Below are positions 48,503 through 59,818 of a stretch of 64,000 bases of DNA, one piece after another. Both the position numbers and the translations under genes were made by a program. Origin of the DNA: Byssothecium circinans (lineage: Eukaryota; Ascomycota; Dothideomycetes; Pleosporales; Massarinaceae); contig ML976985.1 in NCBI GenBank assembly GCA_010015675.1, positions 1,038,619 to 1,102,618 of the forward strand. Reading direction: 5' to 3'. The notes under the pieces were generated by a model, which was not told the origin of the DNA, ran no database searches, and worked only from the letters and a program-made list of their open reading frames with translations. How positions within the stretch are numbered: the stretch's first letter is position 1; the number at the start of each line of letters is the position of its first letter.

Positions 48503-50026
48503 ATGGATCAATTATCCGATGAGCTACTGCTCTACGTGTTCAACGAGGTTGCGCCGCCCATCGACACATTCGTCCCGTCCGCTCAGGTTGGCCTTGCTGC
48601 GGTCTGTCTGGTGTCTCGCCAATTCTATCGAGTCGCAAATCCTCTTCTCTATCAAAGCATCATATTACCTCCCGAGTCCAAGCACCACCGCGTCACATTT
48701 CTTCTTCGGACCTTGAAAGAGACGCCTGTGCTTAAGAAATTTGTTCAGCGCATCCACCACAAGATAGGATGTTCGATGCCCGAGGATGGTCCGTCCCAGC
48801 AGATTGAGCACCATCAAAACTACAGTCAACTCCTGACCGCGTTCCTTGCATTCCAATGCCCTTCTCTGTCACACCTCTGGATTCGCATGCCCACTCAATA
48901 TTTGTCTTTACATTGCGCAATACCACTCCTTCTAAAGGGTATTTGCCGCAGCGCTCTTGGGTCCCCGCTCGGTCTTACCCATTCCTTCGCCAATCTTCGT
49001 ACGCTACACGTGGATCTACAGATGACCAAACCATGGCCTGCGAAATACACTTTCCCGCTTTTTCTTCTGCCAACAATCCAGGAACTTACCTTGACTGGCT
49101 TGTATCCTGATCGAAGTCATCCGCAATCTGAAGATACTGGCAAGCTTGTCTATGGACATGAGTGGACATGGCCCGTTCGGTCTTGCACCATTGAGAAACT
49201 GTCTCTCTTGGACCTGGTCGTTCCATCGGAGGTTGTGTCCAATATGATCTCATGCTGCAAGTCCCTGCAGAAATTCAATTGTGAGGCACCCTGGAGTGGG
49301 CAGTATGAGGACCCTGGATGGTTCAATCAAATTTCCGAGGCTCTCTTGTGTCACGCAGATTCCCTAGAAGATGTGTCACTGGGCCTTAGTGTCATAAACA
49401 GGAGAGAGCACTGTACCTGGCATAGGTTTCTAGACCTCCAACGTCTAACCCTCGTCAAGCGTCTCCGGATCAACTATAACCTCGCTACTAATGTGACCAC
49501 AACCTTCAACGCTGGAGGTATCCTTCCGCCAAACGTCGAGTTCATCCATTTTGAAATCTGGCAGACAGTTCCGGAGAAGATTGGCGATTTTTTGCAGGGT
49601 TTGCTCTCTGCATGTGCAACAAAATCCTTCCTCGCGCTGAAGAAAATTCGCCTCCGATTTCGAAGCTGCGACCTCACTAGCCCGTTGCCCTTCAATTACG
49701 AAGAGCTCAAAGCTCTGTTCAATAATCAGGGCATTACCCTAGACCTCGTACTCATTTCTAGATTTGCAGCATACGACTGTAAGTGCCATACCTCGACAAT
49801 TGAATTCCTACCTTGCTTGGTTTCTTGTCTAACACGTTCAGTGTATCGGTACGATTCATTTCAGGAAGCCGAGCAAAAAGTGCGTGAACTTGGTCATGTT
49901 GGTTTGAAGCCTGATGTGATTCAGTACGACGAATACGTGTTACCTGTGTTGAAGACGTTCAACGATGTGAGAAGCGAGGACGAGAAGGTGGAGGAGGACG
50001 GACTCAGTATTTGGGACGGTCCCTGA
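48503..50026 (+). CDS. F-box protein, tandem copy 2
   Basis: N-terminal F-box (LSDELLLYVFNEVAPPI to SRQFYRVANPLLYQSI), then leucine-rich segments. It is clearly related to copy 1 over its length (for example VYGHVWTWP in copy 1 and VYGHEWTWP here). A GTAAGT to CAG intron at 49779-49841 (63 bp, with a CTAAC branch site) is a multiple of three and has no stop. Spliced product is 486 residues; unspliced is 507. Splicing joins AAYD to LYRYDSFQEAEQKV. Substrate adaptor role in SCF is inferred. Confidence 0.83.
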   Translation: MDQLSDELLLYVFNEVAPPIDTFVPSAQVGLAAVCLVSRQFYRVANPLLYQSIILPPESKHHRVTFLLRTLKETPVLKKFVQRIHHKIGCSMPEDGPSQQIEHHQNYSQLLTAFLAFQCPSLSHLWIRMPTQYLSLHCAIPLLLKGICRSALGSPLGLTHSFANLRTLHVDLQMTKPWPAKYTFPLFLLPTIQELTLTGLYPDRSHPQSEDTGKLVYGHEWTWPVRSCTIEKLSLLDLVVPSEVVSNMISCCKSLQKFNCEAPWSGQYEDPGWFNQISEALLCHADSLEDVSLGLSVINRREHCTWHRFLDLQRLTLVKRLRINYNLATNVTTTFNAGGILPPNVEFIHFEIWQTVPEKIGDFLQGLLSACATKSFLALKKIRLRFRSCDLTSPLPFNYEELKALFNNQGITLDLVLISRFAAYDCKCHTSTIEFLPCLVSCLTRSVYRYDSFQEAEQKVRELGHVGLKPDVIQYDEYVLPVLKTFNDVRSEDEKVEEDGLSIWDGP

Positions 50027-51615
50027 TAGGTAGGGTATGAGGCGGCATTGCATCTTTGATAGTGCCAATTCAGACGCTGTGTTGGGCCATGATACCGGCT
50101 GGCCATTGTGCGTTGCAAAGGGCTTAGATAGGTTCCTAGACAACTCCAAGACCATAGGAGAGGGCCAAGCGATTTCAGCGATTGGAAGGGTTCCGTGGTG
50201 AACTTTTGTTTCTAGGTATCTCCACTGAGGACTGTTAGGTAAGTGCGATTGGGATTCGGACGTTGTCGTCCTGTCGAACTTCTCCACGTCAGTTCCTGGT
50301 CTTCTTTAGCTCGAATTCTAGCTTCATTTTCTTCCCTCCTTGTCCATCCCTCCAGTCTTCCTAGTACTTTTTCTATTCTGGGGGTAGCTATATTCAAGTG
50401 CATCCTTCTATCTCCTTTACGAATTCACGCTGTCTATGTACTCAATTCCCCTCTCCACCGCTGGAGGCTGAATCAATACTGATGCTTCCTACCTTCAATT
50501 TTTGCAAGGGGCATCCGACCTTTTCACACACGGCTGTCCTCTTTCGTATCAGATTATCAAGAATGAGGAGGCAAAATATGTTTTTCATCGGGCGTGCGTT
50601 TACACACGTGGGCTTCATTGATAGGCTTCAACACCCACGTTCGGTACTACCTTGCATCGAGCTATGAGCAGGTGTTACACAATTTGGCTCGACAAGTCAG
50701 GGGAGTGCAACATTGGCGTACTACCCACGTGTGGGCCGTAATCTTTATCATTTTCCTGTTGTTACCGTCCATGAGCCTCTGAAATTGTTGCTTTTGAATG
50801 TGACATGTTGAGTAAGTGTAAGCTTCCTCACGACACAAATCTCTGCCGCGGCCTTTTCTTTTCTCTATTTCCAAGCCGAGGATACTCTTGAATGCACTAT
50901 ATGCTCGTTTATTCAGAGTGAGACGATCATGTGCTTTCTTTAAGACACGGTTAAGTGAATATATATTCGTTTCATTTATACTCGCGGAAACCTCGCTGAC
51001 CCAGACTGCACGCAGACAACTCTCATTCACATAATACCCGCAGAATACCGCGCGAGCAAACAAACGTCACACGAAAATCCTGCCTTGTCGGTACCTGCAT
51101 GCGTTGGAGCGTAGAAGCCCCAGCAGGTAGCACAAGCCCACCTAGGTTGCCGCACTACTTTTCGGTCCCCATCCGCCGCGCGTTGGCCCTCGACCCGTCG
51201 AGCCCGTGGGACTGTGAAGAGTAAAATTACACGGCCAAGAACAGCCTATCGCGGTACGGCCACGAGAGCGGGCAGAGTAGCACGGGCGATGCAGCAAACG
51301 ACGAGAGGGCCTACGACCAACGACCTCGAGCCCGCGCATGGGCACACGTCGCACGGCTGGTACCTAGGCAACAGGTAGAAATTGCTTCTATCGCCCTTTT
51401 CTTTCGCTCCAGCACACTAACACACACACACTCTCTCTCGTTTTCTCCACTGCTCAGCCGAGACAATCCCCCGACTTTCCTTCACATTCACTCTCATTCC
51501 GAGGTCGAGGACCTGTACACTCTTTAGTCTCTACACCAAGCAGTCTACTACCACCACTACTCCCCACACTCGTTCCCCCGCACCCTCATAACATCAATCG
51601 ATCAACAAATCAACC
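50027..51615. other. Intergenic, promoter side of the GPI protein gene
   Basis: About 1.6 kb with no recognisable gene. CA- and CT-rich runs near 51418-51440 precede the surface-protein start. Confidence 0.5.
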
Positions 51616-52846
51616 ATGAGGGTCGCAACCCTCCTCCCCGCCATCCTCTCCATGGCCAGCACCGCGCAAGCCCTCCGCTTCCGCGACGGCGTCTTCCCCA
51701 ACCACGCCCATGCCCACCACCACAACCACATCCACATCCAGCAGCAGCGAGACCAAGAGCGTGCCGTAGATCCCACCTCAGACCCAATCCGCGCCTCCGT
51801 CCTCAGCGTCCTCGCCACCGCCATCCCCCCCGCCGACCTCACCGCCCTCTCCGCCACTCCCAACCCGACCCTCGCTCCCGGCGCAAATCGCCCCGAGTGG
51901 TTCGACAAGCTGCCCGGCGACGTCAAGTCGCTCCTTCCCGTCCTGTATCCGCAAAACGATGTCCAGGCCGCAGGCACCATCTTCTCCTCCAAGGTCTCTA
52001 CTTGCAGCACGTCGACGTCCACTCTCACGTTGACTACGACGGCAAGCGAGGATGTACCGGAGGCTACGAGTACGTCGACGAAGTGTTCGACTTCTACCAC
52101 GACGGTTACCCGGACGGTGTCGCCGGTGGCTAGTAGCCAGTCGCCTGTGGAGTCGAGTGAGACAGGTACGACGGGTAAGACGGATTGCAGTACGTCGACG
52201 TCGACTACGACACGCACGACGACGTTGACGGTGCAACCGAGTGGAGGTACGGGTACGGGTACGGGATCTGCGACTGCGACTGCGACTGCACCTGCGACGG
52301 CGACGGAGGGAAGCAAGACGTGTACTACCCAGACGCTTACCACGACAATGACGAACACGTATACTATTACCTCCGGCTCGAACACTGCTGCATCATTATC
52401 ATCATCTTCTCCTTCTTCTTCTGAGGTAAATACTCCCTTCTCCCTTCTCCCTTCCATCCCGCCCACGTCTCCCGCCCCTAATCCAATCCTCCTCTCTAAC
52501 CCAACCCATAACACAGGCACCCGCCCCCCCACCGCCGTCCCTCCCGCCCATCTCCTCCTCCGCCAGCAGCAGCAACAGCAACACGGCCGCCCCCGTCATT
52601 CCGATTCCCAGCTCCGACCACGCACCGTCATCCACGCCATCGCCCTCGATCGAGCTACCGCCGTTCCCGCTCCCGAATACCACGGTGCCGGTTATGCATC
52701 GCCCGACGGGGAATGTAACGGCGACGGCGACGGCGCCGCCGGAGCAGTTTACTAACGCCGCTGTCGCCGTCGGTGGGAAGGGTGTTGGTGGTTTGGGGAT
52801 GGTGGGGGTTGTTGGTATCGTTGGGGGGTTGTTGGCGTTGGTTTGA
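51616..52846 (+). CDS. GPI-anchored Ser/Thr-rich cell-surface protein
   Basis: Two exons (51616-52425, 52517-52846) give 379 residues. A signal peptide (MRVATLLPAILSMASTAQA) is followed by a His-rich stretch (HAHAHHHNHIHI at ~30-41). A short unique region contains PEWFDKLPGDVKSLLPVLYP, and then come repeated CSTSTST/TTT cassettes rich in Ser and Thr. After a Pro-rich segment the protein ends with FTNAAVAVGGKG and a terminal hydrophobic stretch (MVGVVGIVGGLLALV), a classical GPI signal with Asn as likely omega site. It is probably a heavily O-glycosylated wall or plasma-membrane protein; function unknown. Confidence 0.85.
52245..52315 (+). repeat. Hexanucleotide repeats coding GT and AT runs
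   Basis: Short arrays of GGTACG and then GCGACT/GCGACG units encode Gly-Thr and Ala-Thr runs in the surface protein. Length changes in six-base steps would preserve the frame. Confidence 0.75.
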
Positions 52847-53647
52847 GGGACGTGTGATGGGGGAGGGGAAGGGAGGGCAAGGGAAGGAAAGGGAGCCTTG
52901 ATCACCCGCCTCCCTCTGCCTCTGCGTCTGCTTTGGGATGTATGTTTCTTCCACTTCAATCCTTCTTCCTTTCTTTGCGGGGAAGCATGTAGATGTAGAT
53001 GTGTGTGACGATGCGTACTGTACTGTACTGTACTGTATAACACCTTCTTTCTTTCCCAATGGCTGGCTTGTTTCTCGTTCCTCTGTTTCCTCTATTTCCT
53101 TTCTTCCTTCCTTCCCTGCAGCCTCGGGGCGAGATAGCGATGGCCCGGCCCAGCTCGGTCGGAGTACGAGTATCGGCGTTTCCACCGGCGTTTTCTCTCG
53201 GCACCCTTGGTGATTAAGCTTTAATCGACTCGAGTCCGGCTAAGGTTCTCTAGCTTAGGCCACAGGCCACAGGCGACGTCGGCATAGTTGCGGAGTGTTT
53301 ATGTACATGTACGTGTACGTGTACGAGTGGGTTATACTATACTATACCCCCCTTTCCAATGAAAAACTTTACACGGCCAAAACAACGGCGACGTGATAGG
53401 TTGCCTGGCTACTAGCTACTAGCTGCTTAGAGTGTGGAGTGTGGATATATTTGATGAGGTGGGTGGTCAGCAGAGATAGTGAAAGTGAAAGCGAAAGGGA
53501 AAGCGAAAGAAGTATACTATGGTTGAGCAGATGGAGATGCCCCTCCCCTGACTGCGTTCTGCTATCCCCTCTCTCACCCCTCCCCCCATCTCCCTCCCAT
53601 CCCCTTCCACCCCCCCTTCCCCACTCAACGTCTACACAAATCCCCCA
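52847..53647. other. Convergent intergenic region
   Basis: Holds the 3' ends of the GPI protein and the next gene. TGTAC-rich and GTACGT-rich simple sequences near 53015-53035 and 53300-53325; no gene. Confidence 0.55.
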
Positions 53648-54837
53648 TCACACCTCCCCCACCCACTCATAAGCCATCCGCGAAAGCACCACCTCCTCCC
53701 TATCCGTCCTCCGCACCGCATACCGCCTCACCAACCACCTCGCGCCCTCGACCTCGGCGAACCCCCATATCTGCCACACCGTCCACTTCGCCTTCTCGTT
53801 GACGACCCAGCTCTCCACGACGTCGCCGGCCAGGGTCTCGGGGAGCCAGCCGGTGGTGAGGAAACGGGCGTCGGACTGGGGGGTGTTAGGGGTTGTCTTG
53901 GTAGGAGGGGAAGTAAAGCAAGTGCAAGTGCAAGTGCAAGTGCAATGAACACCATTCCCAAACTTGGGGAAAAGGAAAGAAGCTCGGCAGTATATAAACT
54001 GAGATAAACAAAGGGGGAAAAAAGACGGAAGAGGGAAGTATAATTCAAGCAAAACGCACCTCAACATTTCCCCCCTTCTCCCTCGCGTCCTCCAACACCT
54101 TAGCGATGGTGCTAAACCGACTCTTCCCCATCACGTCGCCAAACAGCCAGTCCGAATGCGGCCGCGGCGTCCAGTCCAGCGTGCGGTGTTCAGACGTGCC
54201 CTTTATGCTGCCGGTGGCGGTCTGGTCGATGTCGATGTGGATGGTGCCGGATTCTTCGTCTGTTGTTTTATTTTGTCTGTTAGGAACGCAGGGAGGTGGT
54301 TCGTAGTGGTGGGGTTGAGCGGATTTGGGATATGGGGGTGGGGTGGGGGGAGTGGGATAAGAGAAGGAAGGAAGGAGGGGAGGAGAAAGACATGCACTGC
54401 CTAATACTCTGCGTAACCGTAGCCAACCCCACCGCCTTCCGCGTCAACCAACTCACGCCTTGCAGCGCGAGGACGGGCTCCGAAGGGTCGGAGAACTTGC
54501 GGTTCTGAGAGAGATAATCATCAGCATCATGTATCATATCAGTACGTACTTGGGTGGAAACTTCAGCTCGTTTTCTTCCCCCGACTTTCGTTACTTTCTT
54601 TCGTTTCTTCCCTTTTCCATTACCCCGTGGCCGTGGCTGTGGGAGGTAGAGAGAAAGAGAAGGAGGTAGGGGGGTTGGAGCGTGGTTCCATGGCTTGTAT
54701 GTACGATAACGATAACGGTGGGATGAGGAGGGAGATTGCAGACATAGACATAGACATAGACATAGACATAGACATAGACGTACCATAACCCACTTCCCAT
54801 TCAAATCCTTGATCGTTTTATTCGCCGGAGCAGCCAT
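53648..54837 (-). CDS. Conserved fungal protein (lipocalin-like), unnamed
   Basis: Four exons (54837-54784, 54504-54396, 54259-54060, 53875-53648) give 196 residues. Characteristic blocks are IKDLNGKWVMNRKFSDPSEP, LQGVSWLTRKAVGLATVT, IHIDIDQTATGSIKGT, EHRTLDWTPRPHSDWLFG and QIWGFAEVEG. I know this family as a widespread hypothetical in filamentous fungi; its beta-strand pattern suggests a small ligand-binding barrel, which is inference. Intron 2 only fits if the donor is GC (T then GCATGT), giving RQYEESG as in homologues. Introns 1 and 3 carry hexanucleotide repeats. Confidence 0.8.
53919..53945 (+). repeat. (CAAGTG)n microsatellite in intron 3
   Basis: Four to five CAAGTG units within the third intron of the lipocalin-like gene. 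Confidence 0.9.
54742..54779 (+). repeat. (ACATAG)n microsatellite in intron 1
   Basis: About six ACATAG units immediately downstream of the first donor site of the lipocalin-like gene. Confidence 0.9.
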
Positions 54838-55640
54838 ATTTGCACTCCCTCTCTTTCTCGCTGCTTTCCTTTCTTCGTAGTCGAGCACTTTTCCTCTCTT
54901 CGGTCAACACGGAGTCGAACGTCAAGCGCACGTCGTTCGGGTGCAATTCAGCGTGGGAGTAGATAAGGTGGGGGTAACCAACACCTAACCAAAGCTCGAC
55001 TTTCGCAGCACAAACACAAAACACCAAAACTAGAAACTGCGTAGCACAGGCAGGGGACGAGGAGACTTCACCATCAAACTTATACCCGCACCCCAGACAA
55101 GGGCAAACTCTTGGGCACTATCAGATGCAACGCGGACAGCGGACAGAACAGTGCCGATATGCCTAGGTAAAGTCCCATTCGGGATAGCTAGAATGGCTAA
55201 ATGACGTCGGGAAATGCGGGGCTGAAGGATCCCTGTAGAGTATTTGATGATCGGGGATGGGTGTGCCGAGCCGAGGCGAGGAACATATATCATCTGGAAG
55301 GAGCTCGTGAATTGATGTGTTTATCGCCTAGGTAGGGTGATGAGAATTGTGTGTGTGGGAGTTTTGAAATGTGGATACATGTGCGTGAGGCGGGGAAAGA
55401 GGCGTGCGGAAGGGTGGGTTTGTTAACTTTACTTCAGATTACCACCTATAAAGTATATTGAAGCTTCGCGTTAGGTGGGATTATGCTACATACATATGTA
55501 GCCTTTTCTAAAGACTACTGTACATGTGCTAGACCGCTCGTCGTTAGTAGTGCGTGTATGGTACCTGCATCTCTATCCGTACCTATTAGCATACTCTGCT
55601 ACCCAGCTTCCATCTTCCTCTACAAAGGTATTCTCACCCC
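54838..55640. other. Intergenic
   Basis: Contains the promoter of the lipocalin-like gene and the RFC2 3' flank; no gene or repeat recognised. Confidence 0.5.
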
Positions 55641-56969
55641 TCACCCCCTAACAAGCACCCCCGCAACCCCCAACCCCAAATCCAGCACCGCCAAATGCTC
55701 ATCCCCCCCATCCACCAACCTCTTATCCGTCTCACTAAACAGCGCCGCAATCCCACACTTCTGCACATCCCCCACACGCTCATCAAACATAACCCTCTCG
55801 TACAGCTGGCTCACCGTCTGTGCCGAGCTCCACCCATCCGCCACCATATCCTCGACCACCTTGGCGATCTTGCCGTACTGCACGGTTTTCGCCGTCGAGG
55901 TAGGGAAGATAGCGGAGGTGAGGAGGTCGAGTGTAGACGTGGGTATCACGCCAGCGATTTCGGCGATGTGGGATTTAGTTACCGTTGCAGAAGGGGGAGG
56001 GGTGTCGATGTCCATTTCATCCGCATCCTCGTCTTCGTCATCTTCCACAACGTTCCTCTTCCTAGGATTCTTCTCCTTCTCCTTCGCCGTGCCAGCACCG
56101 GCGCCAACAAGCCGAGCCGCACTCTGCAAAAATGTAATCGCCTTCCTCAGATCCCCCTCCGCAACCCTAACAAGCTCCCCACTAACCCCCTCCCCCAACC
56201 TCACTCCCTCCAACCGCGCAATATCCTCCACCCTCTTCACCGCATTCCCCTGATCCAAGCTCTTGAACCGGAATTTACTACACCGACTCGCCAGCGGATC
56301 GATAATCCGCGTAACGTAGTTACACACGAGGCAGAACCTCGTCATTTTAGAATACGTTTCCATAGTCCTTCGCAGCGCGGACTGTGCGTCCTGCGTCATG
56401 CTATCCGCCTCGTCCAGCACTATGATCTTGAACGGCGGACAGGGGTATTTGTCTCGGTATCGGACTTGCTTTGCGCCGCCTGGGGCGTCTTTGTCTTCGG
56501 TCATGATGGTGTGGGAGGGTGCGGAGGAGAGTTGTTGGCGCGCGAAATCTTTCACTTTGGCGCGGACGATGGAGATGCCGCGTTCGTCGGAGGCATTGAG
56601 TTCGAGGACCCGTGATTTCATGAGTTCGGGCCCGTAGAGCTGCTTGGCGAGGGCGAGGATCGTGGACGTTTTGCCCGTTCCTGGGGGGCCGTAGAAGAGC
56701 ATGTGCGGGAGGTTGGTGGATTGGAGCGTGCGCGAGAGGATTTGGATCGTGTTGTCTTGCGCTGTGACTTCTGAGAGCGTCTTGGGGCGGCTGTAATCAT
56801 TAGGTACTATGTTCGTGAAGCATCTTCACGATGCGCTCTTAGGTGTGGCTCACTATTTCTCGACCCATGGTTGTAGCCGATTGGGCTCCTGCTTTGTCGT
56901 GGGTGCTTTTGACGTGCTCACTTGTGCAGCAGCCTGCTGCCGTGCCTTGATGTTAAAAAAGTCGGACAT
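55641..56969 (-). CDS. RFC2: Replication factor C small subunit (Rfc2; human RFC4 type)
   Basis: Two exons (56969-56854, 56790-55641) give 421 residues. [20 protein letters not shown] opens the RFC core. Walker A is [10 protein letters not shown], Walker B is [10 protein letters not shown], and [19 protein letters not shown] carries the SRC motif. As part of the Rfc1-5 clamp loader it places PCNA at primer ends during replication and repair. The protein is about 65 residues longer than usual because of a Lys-rich then acidic insert ([27 protein letters not shown]) inside the C-terminal helical part. Confidence 0.94.
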
Positions 56970-57333
56970 GTTGTGGGGCGTGTTGGAGATGTGCAGCTGG
57001 AAGTGTGCGGCTCGTCGAAATGGTTTTGGCGGAGACGCGACGCGACGCTAGCTCACGCGTAAAGTGCTGGTGCGTCCATGCCCATCACCTCAGTTCATCA
57101 CTTACGTCATCAAAGTATTTCAACAGGTGAATGTTCCTGTTGTTCGATGAATTGCTATAGAGTATTACGATAGCATTGCATGCACCGTCTATGAGTGCAG
57201 TCATCGCACAAGCTATTGAATCCCGCACATTTGAGTCAGGCCCTTCATCTCCGTCCCATTATCACACTACCCCTCGTGCAAGCGTCTGAGTAAAAGGGAT
57301 GTTTGCTCTCCACCGAGAAGAGGCAACAGTAGA
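56970..57333. other. Spacer between NPL4 and RFC2
   Basis: About 360 bp between the NPL4 stop and the RFC2 start on the same (minus) strand; holds the RFC2 promoter. Confidence 0.6.
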
Positions 57334-59371
57334 CTACCGTTGTCCACTCAAGCTAACCTTTTTGACCCGCTTAGCTAATTGTACTGAGTCGGAGTCGGAC
57401 CCTGCTGATGCATCCCCGAGAAGGCGGCGCTCGGCTTGTTGCTGAGTGGTCCCTCTTGAGGAGAATGCAGGGCGTTTCGGGGGGCGCTCACCAGTTTCCT
57501 TGAGTATCGTCAAAAGCGTTCTCCAACTGTCCGTCTGTTGGAGTTGCAGGCCCTCGGAGAGATCTCGCTCGGATGCGACCTTGGCGAGAAGTGCTTGCTC
57601 GTCCTACAAATTGTTAGCGCATGTATCTCAGTGAAGGAACAAGCACAGACCTTAGGCAGTATACCCAAGCTGTGAATGAAGCACAAGAGGTGGAAATTTG
57701 ACACAGCATTGAGTCCGCTCGTCGTGTTGAGAGCAACACCATTCGCACGCGCATTCAACGCCTTGGCCAGTGCCGAATATTCCTGCGTCTCGCCAATGAT
57801 TTCGCGGTTCTCGATGGCAAACTTGGGTCCGGTGAACATGGGGTTCGGCTGGTTTGGGAAACCATGCGTCAAGGTGACGAGCAAGTAGTCGACTGGGAAA
57901 GCAGGCTTCGCGTTCTCCTGTACGTTAGCCCCATACTCGTTCTTCTTGCGGTAGAACACCTCTGGAATGTATCGTGTCCGGTTGCGAGCGTCGTTGTCAT
58001 CTTCTGACTGAACTAGCATGACGGATGGCTCTGCGGATGGCTCGATAATGTCCGCCTTGACCATCTCCATGGCGGTATTTGAAGCTTGGTATGATGAGAT
58101 TCCGATCGCGCCATCTACGTCTCCGCTCACTACGCAAGTGATGAAGTTGGACCCGAACTTGCCCGTCTCGCTCCACTTGGTCGGCCTGGGATACCTCGCC
58201 TGATATCGAGCGGCGAAAACAATCTCTAATGAGGAGAGAAAGTAGGAGTCGATGTGACGCTTGCAAATGACAGTGCCATCGCCAGCTCCAGCGTCTAGCA
58301 GATCCGTGAAGATGACACCAACCCGCTGCAGGCCACATTGCCGCGCCACCTCCTCAATTTGTGCCTCGTTCTCCCATTCACCCAGTGATATTCCATCCGA
58401 CTCGTTCACTTGCGGGGGTTCGTAGATGGCTTCGACGACAGCTTTCGTTCCCAACGGCACTTCGGTATACTCCTCGTATCGGCCGTAAAGGAAACCTAGC
58501 CGCTGACTGCCCGTCATCCTCCAGAAGTTGATCAGATCATCCACCACATCGACCGACGCAAACTCGACGTGATCCACCATCCTAAACTCTTGCGGCTGCA
58601 GCGAGATCGCACTAGGCTGGCATTTTGTGCAGATGCCTTCCGGAAAAGGTTTGTGCCCCGACGGGCAATCCGGCCTCACACGAAAGTACGGCTCGCTCAA
58701 CGGTGGCATGTACGACGTCCCGCTCTCTGGTTTGTTCTTTCCCGCATTAATCTTCCTCAGATACGAGTGAAATGATAGATGCTTGATCTTCTTGTCCTCC
58801 AGATACTCCAGTGCGTACGGCTCCAGCGGCATGCAGTAGTCGCACATACCCTTCGGCCCATGTCTGCACATCTTCTGGTCCAGCTTGCGCTTGATCTTGC
58901 CATCCTGCTTGTCCAGCCTATCATCCAACGGCGACTGCTTGACCGTCTCCCAAGGATTCTTAATCAACCTTGTCGGCGACCCGAGGGGCACGGTCGGAGC
59001 TTCGGAAGCGTCGACGGGCTTTCCATTTAGACGTGCGGCACCGGTGGGATGTGTAGCATGGCCGTTGGACTGGGCCGCCTGCTCTTGGAAGTCGAGAAAT
59101 AGTTGTGCGCCATGCCTAGGGATGTTGTTAGCTGTGCATATGCGGGACGGCGAGCTACTCACGTCAACCCGACTTGCTTGAACATCACGCCTTTGAGAGA
59201 GCTGATTTTCCTAGCATCGCCTCCATGCGGCTTGTTGCTGACGGTGATGCTCGAGATGTCGACATTGGAGGGTAATTTTTCTGCTATCTGGGGCACGACT
59301 TCGGGAAACGTCGTCGTAGGCTCGACGGTGAGGCGGAACTGGCCCTCTCGGCTGGCAAACCGCAGTATCAT
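57334..59371 (-). CDS. NPL4: Nuclear protein localization protein 4 (Cdc48 cofactor)
   Basis: Three exons (59371-59163, 59115-57651, 57603-57334) give 647 residues. The N-terminal ubiquitin-like domain ([18 protein letters not shown]) is followed by the zf-NPL4 finger ([12 protein letters not shown]) and the inactive MPN-like domain ([11 protein letters not shown]). [19 protein letters not shown] is diagnostic. With Ufd1 it recruits Cdc48/p97 to ubiquitinated proteins in ER-associated degradation. The last intron has the less common donor GTCTGT. The last exon is supported by family similarity ([20 protein letters not shown]) and removes the stop that ends the unspliced frame. Confidence 0.94.
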
Positions 59372-59818
59372 GGTGCCGTCTTTGTTGATTCGCGAGTATT
59401 CGCGTGTGTAGCTAGGAGCGAGAGTTAGGCAGCGAATACTTATAAAAGAGTTACAGCACGGCGAGGAGAAGGTAAGAGACAGCGGTGGAGGCAGAAGTTG
59501 AGGTGAGCTAGGCGTAGAAGGTGCTCGTTGCTTGATGACGCGGGAATGGCACTAGCCACCGCACTAGTCACTAGCCACACCTGCAGGGCTGTTTCCTCGG
59601 TGAGGACACTTTGCAACGTCAAAGCCGATAAACTTATTGAGGGACTCCGCGATCCGCAATTCCGCCTTCACTTTTCCTTTTCCCCATGCCACCGACGCTC
59701 CTTTGACCACTTACCCGCCTTTCAACTCCCCCAAAACTGCAGCGCCTTGTATAAAATACCACAGCTAGACGCGTAACACTGCGACTTCCCCCTACCATCC
59801 ACACCCACTCCCGCCAAA
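59372..59818. promoter_or_regulatory. Divergent promoter NPL4/SEC66
   Basis: 447 bp between two divergent starts; no specific element could be assigned. Confidence 0.5.

Noticed and set aside
51594..52532. 312-codon open frame on the minus strand
   Set aside because: It is antisense to the GPI protein and rich in Val/Asp because it mirrors Thr/Ser-repeat codons; no start context or family similarity.
55695..56615. 306-codon open frame on the plus strand
   Set aside because: Lies opposite RFC2 exon 2, has an Arg/His-rich shadow composition, and RFC2 is unambiguous.
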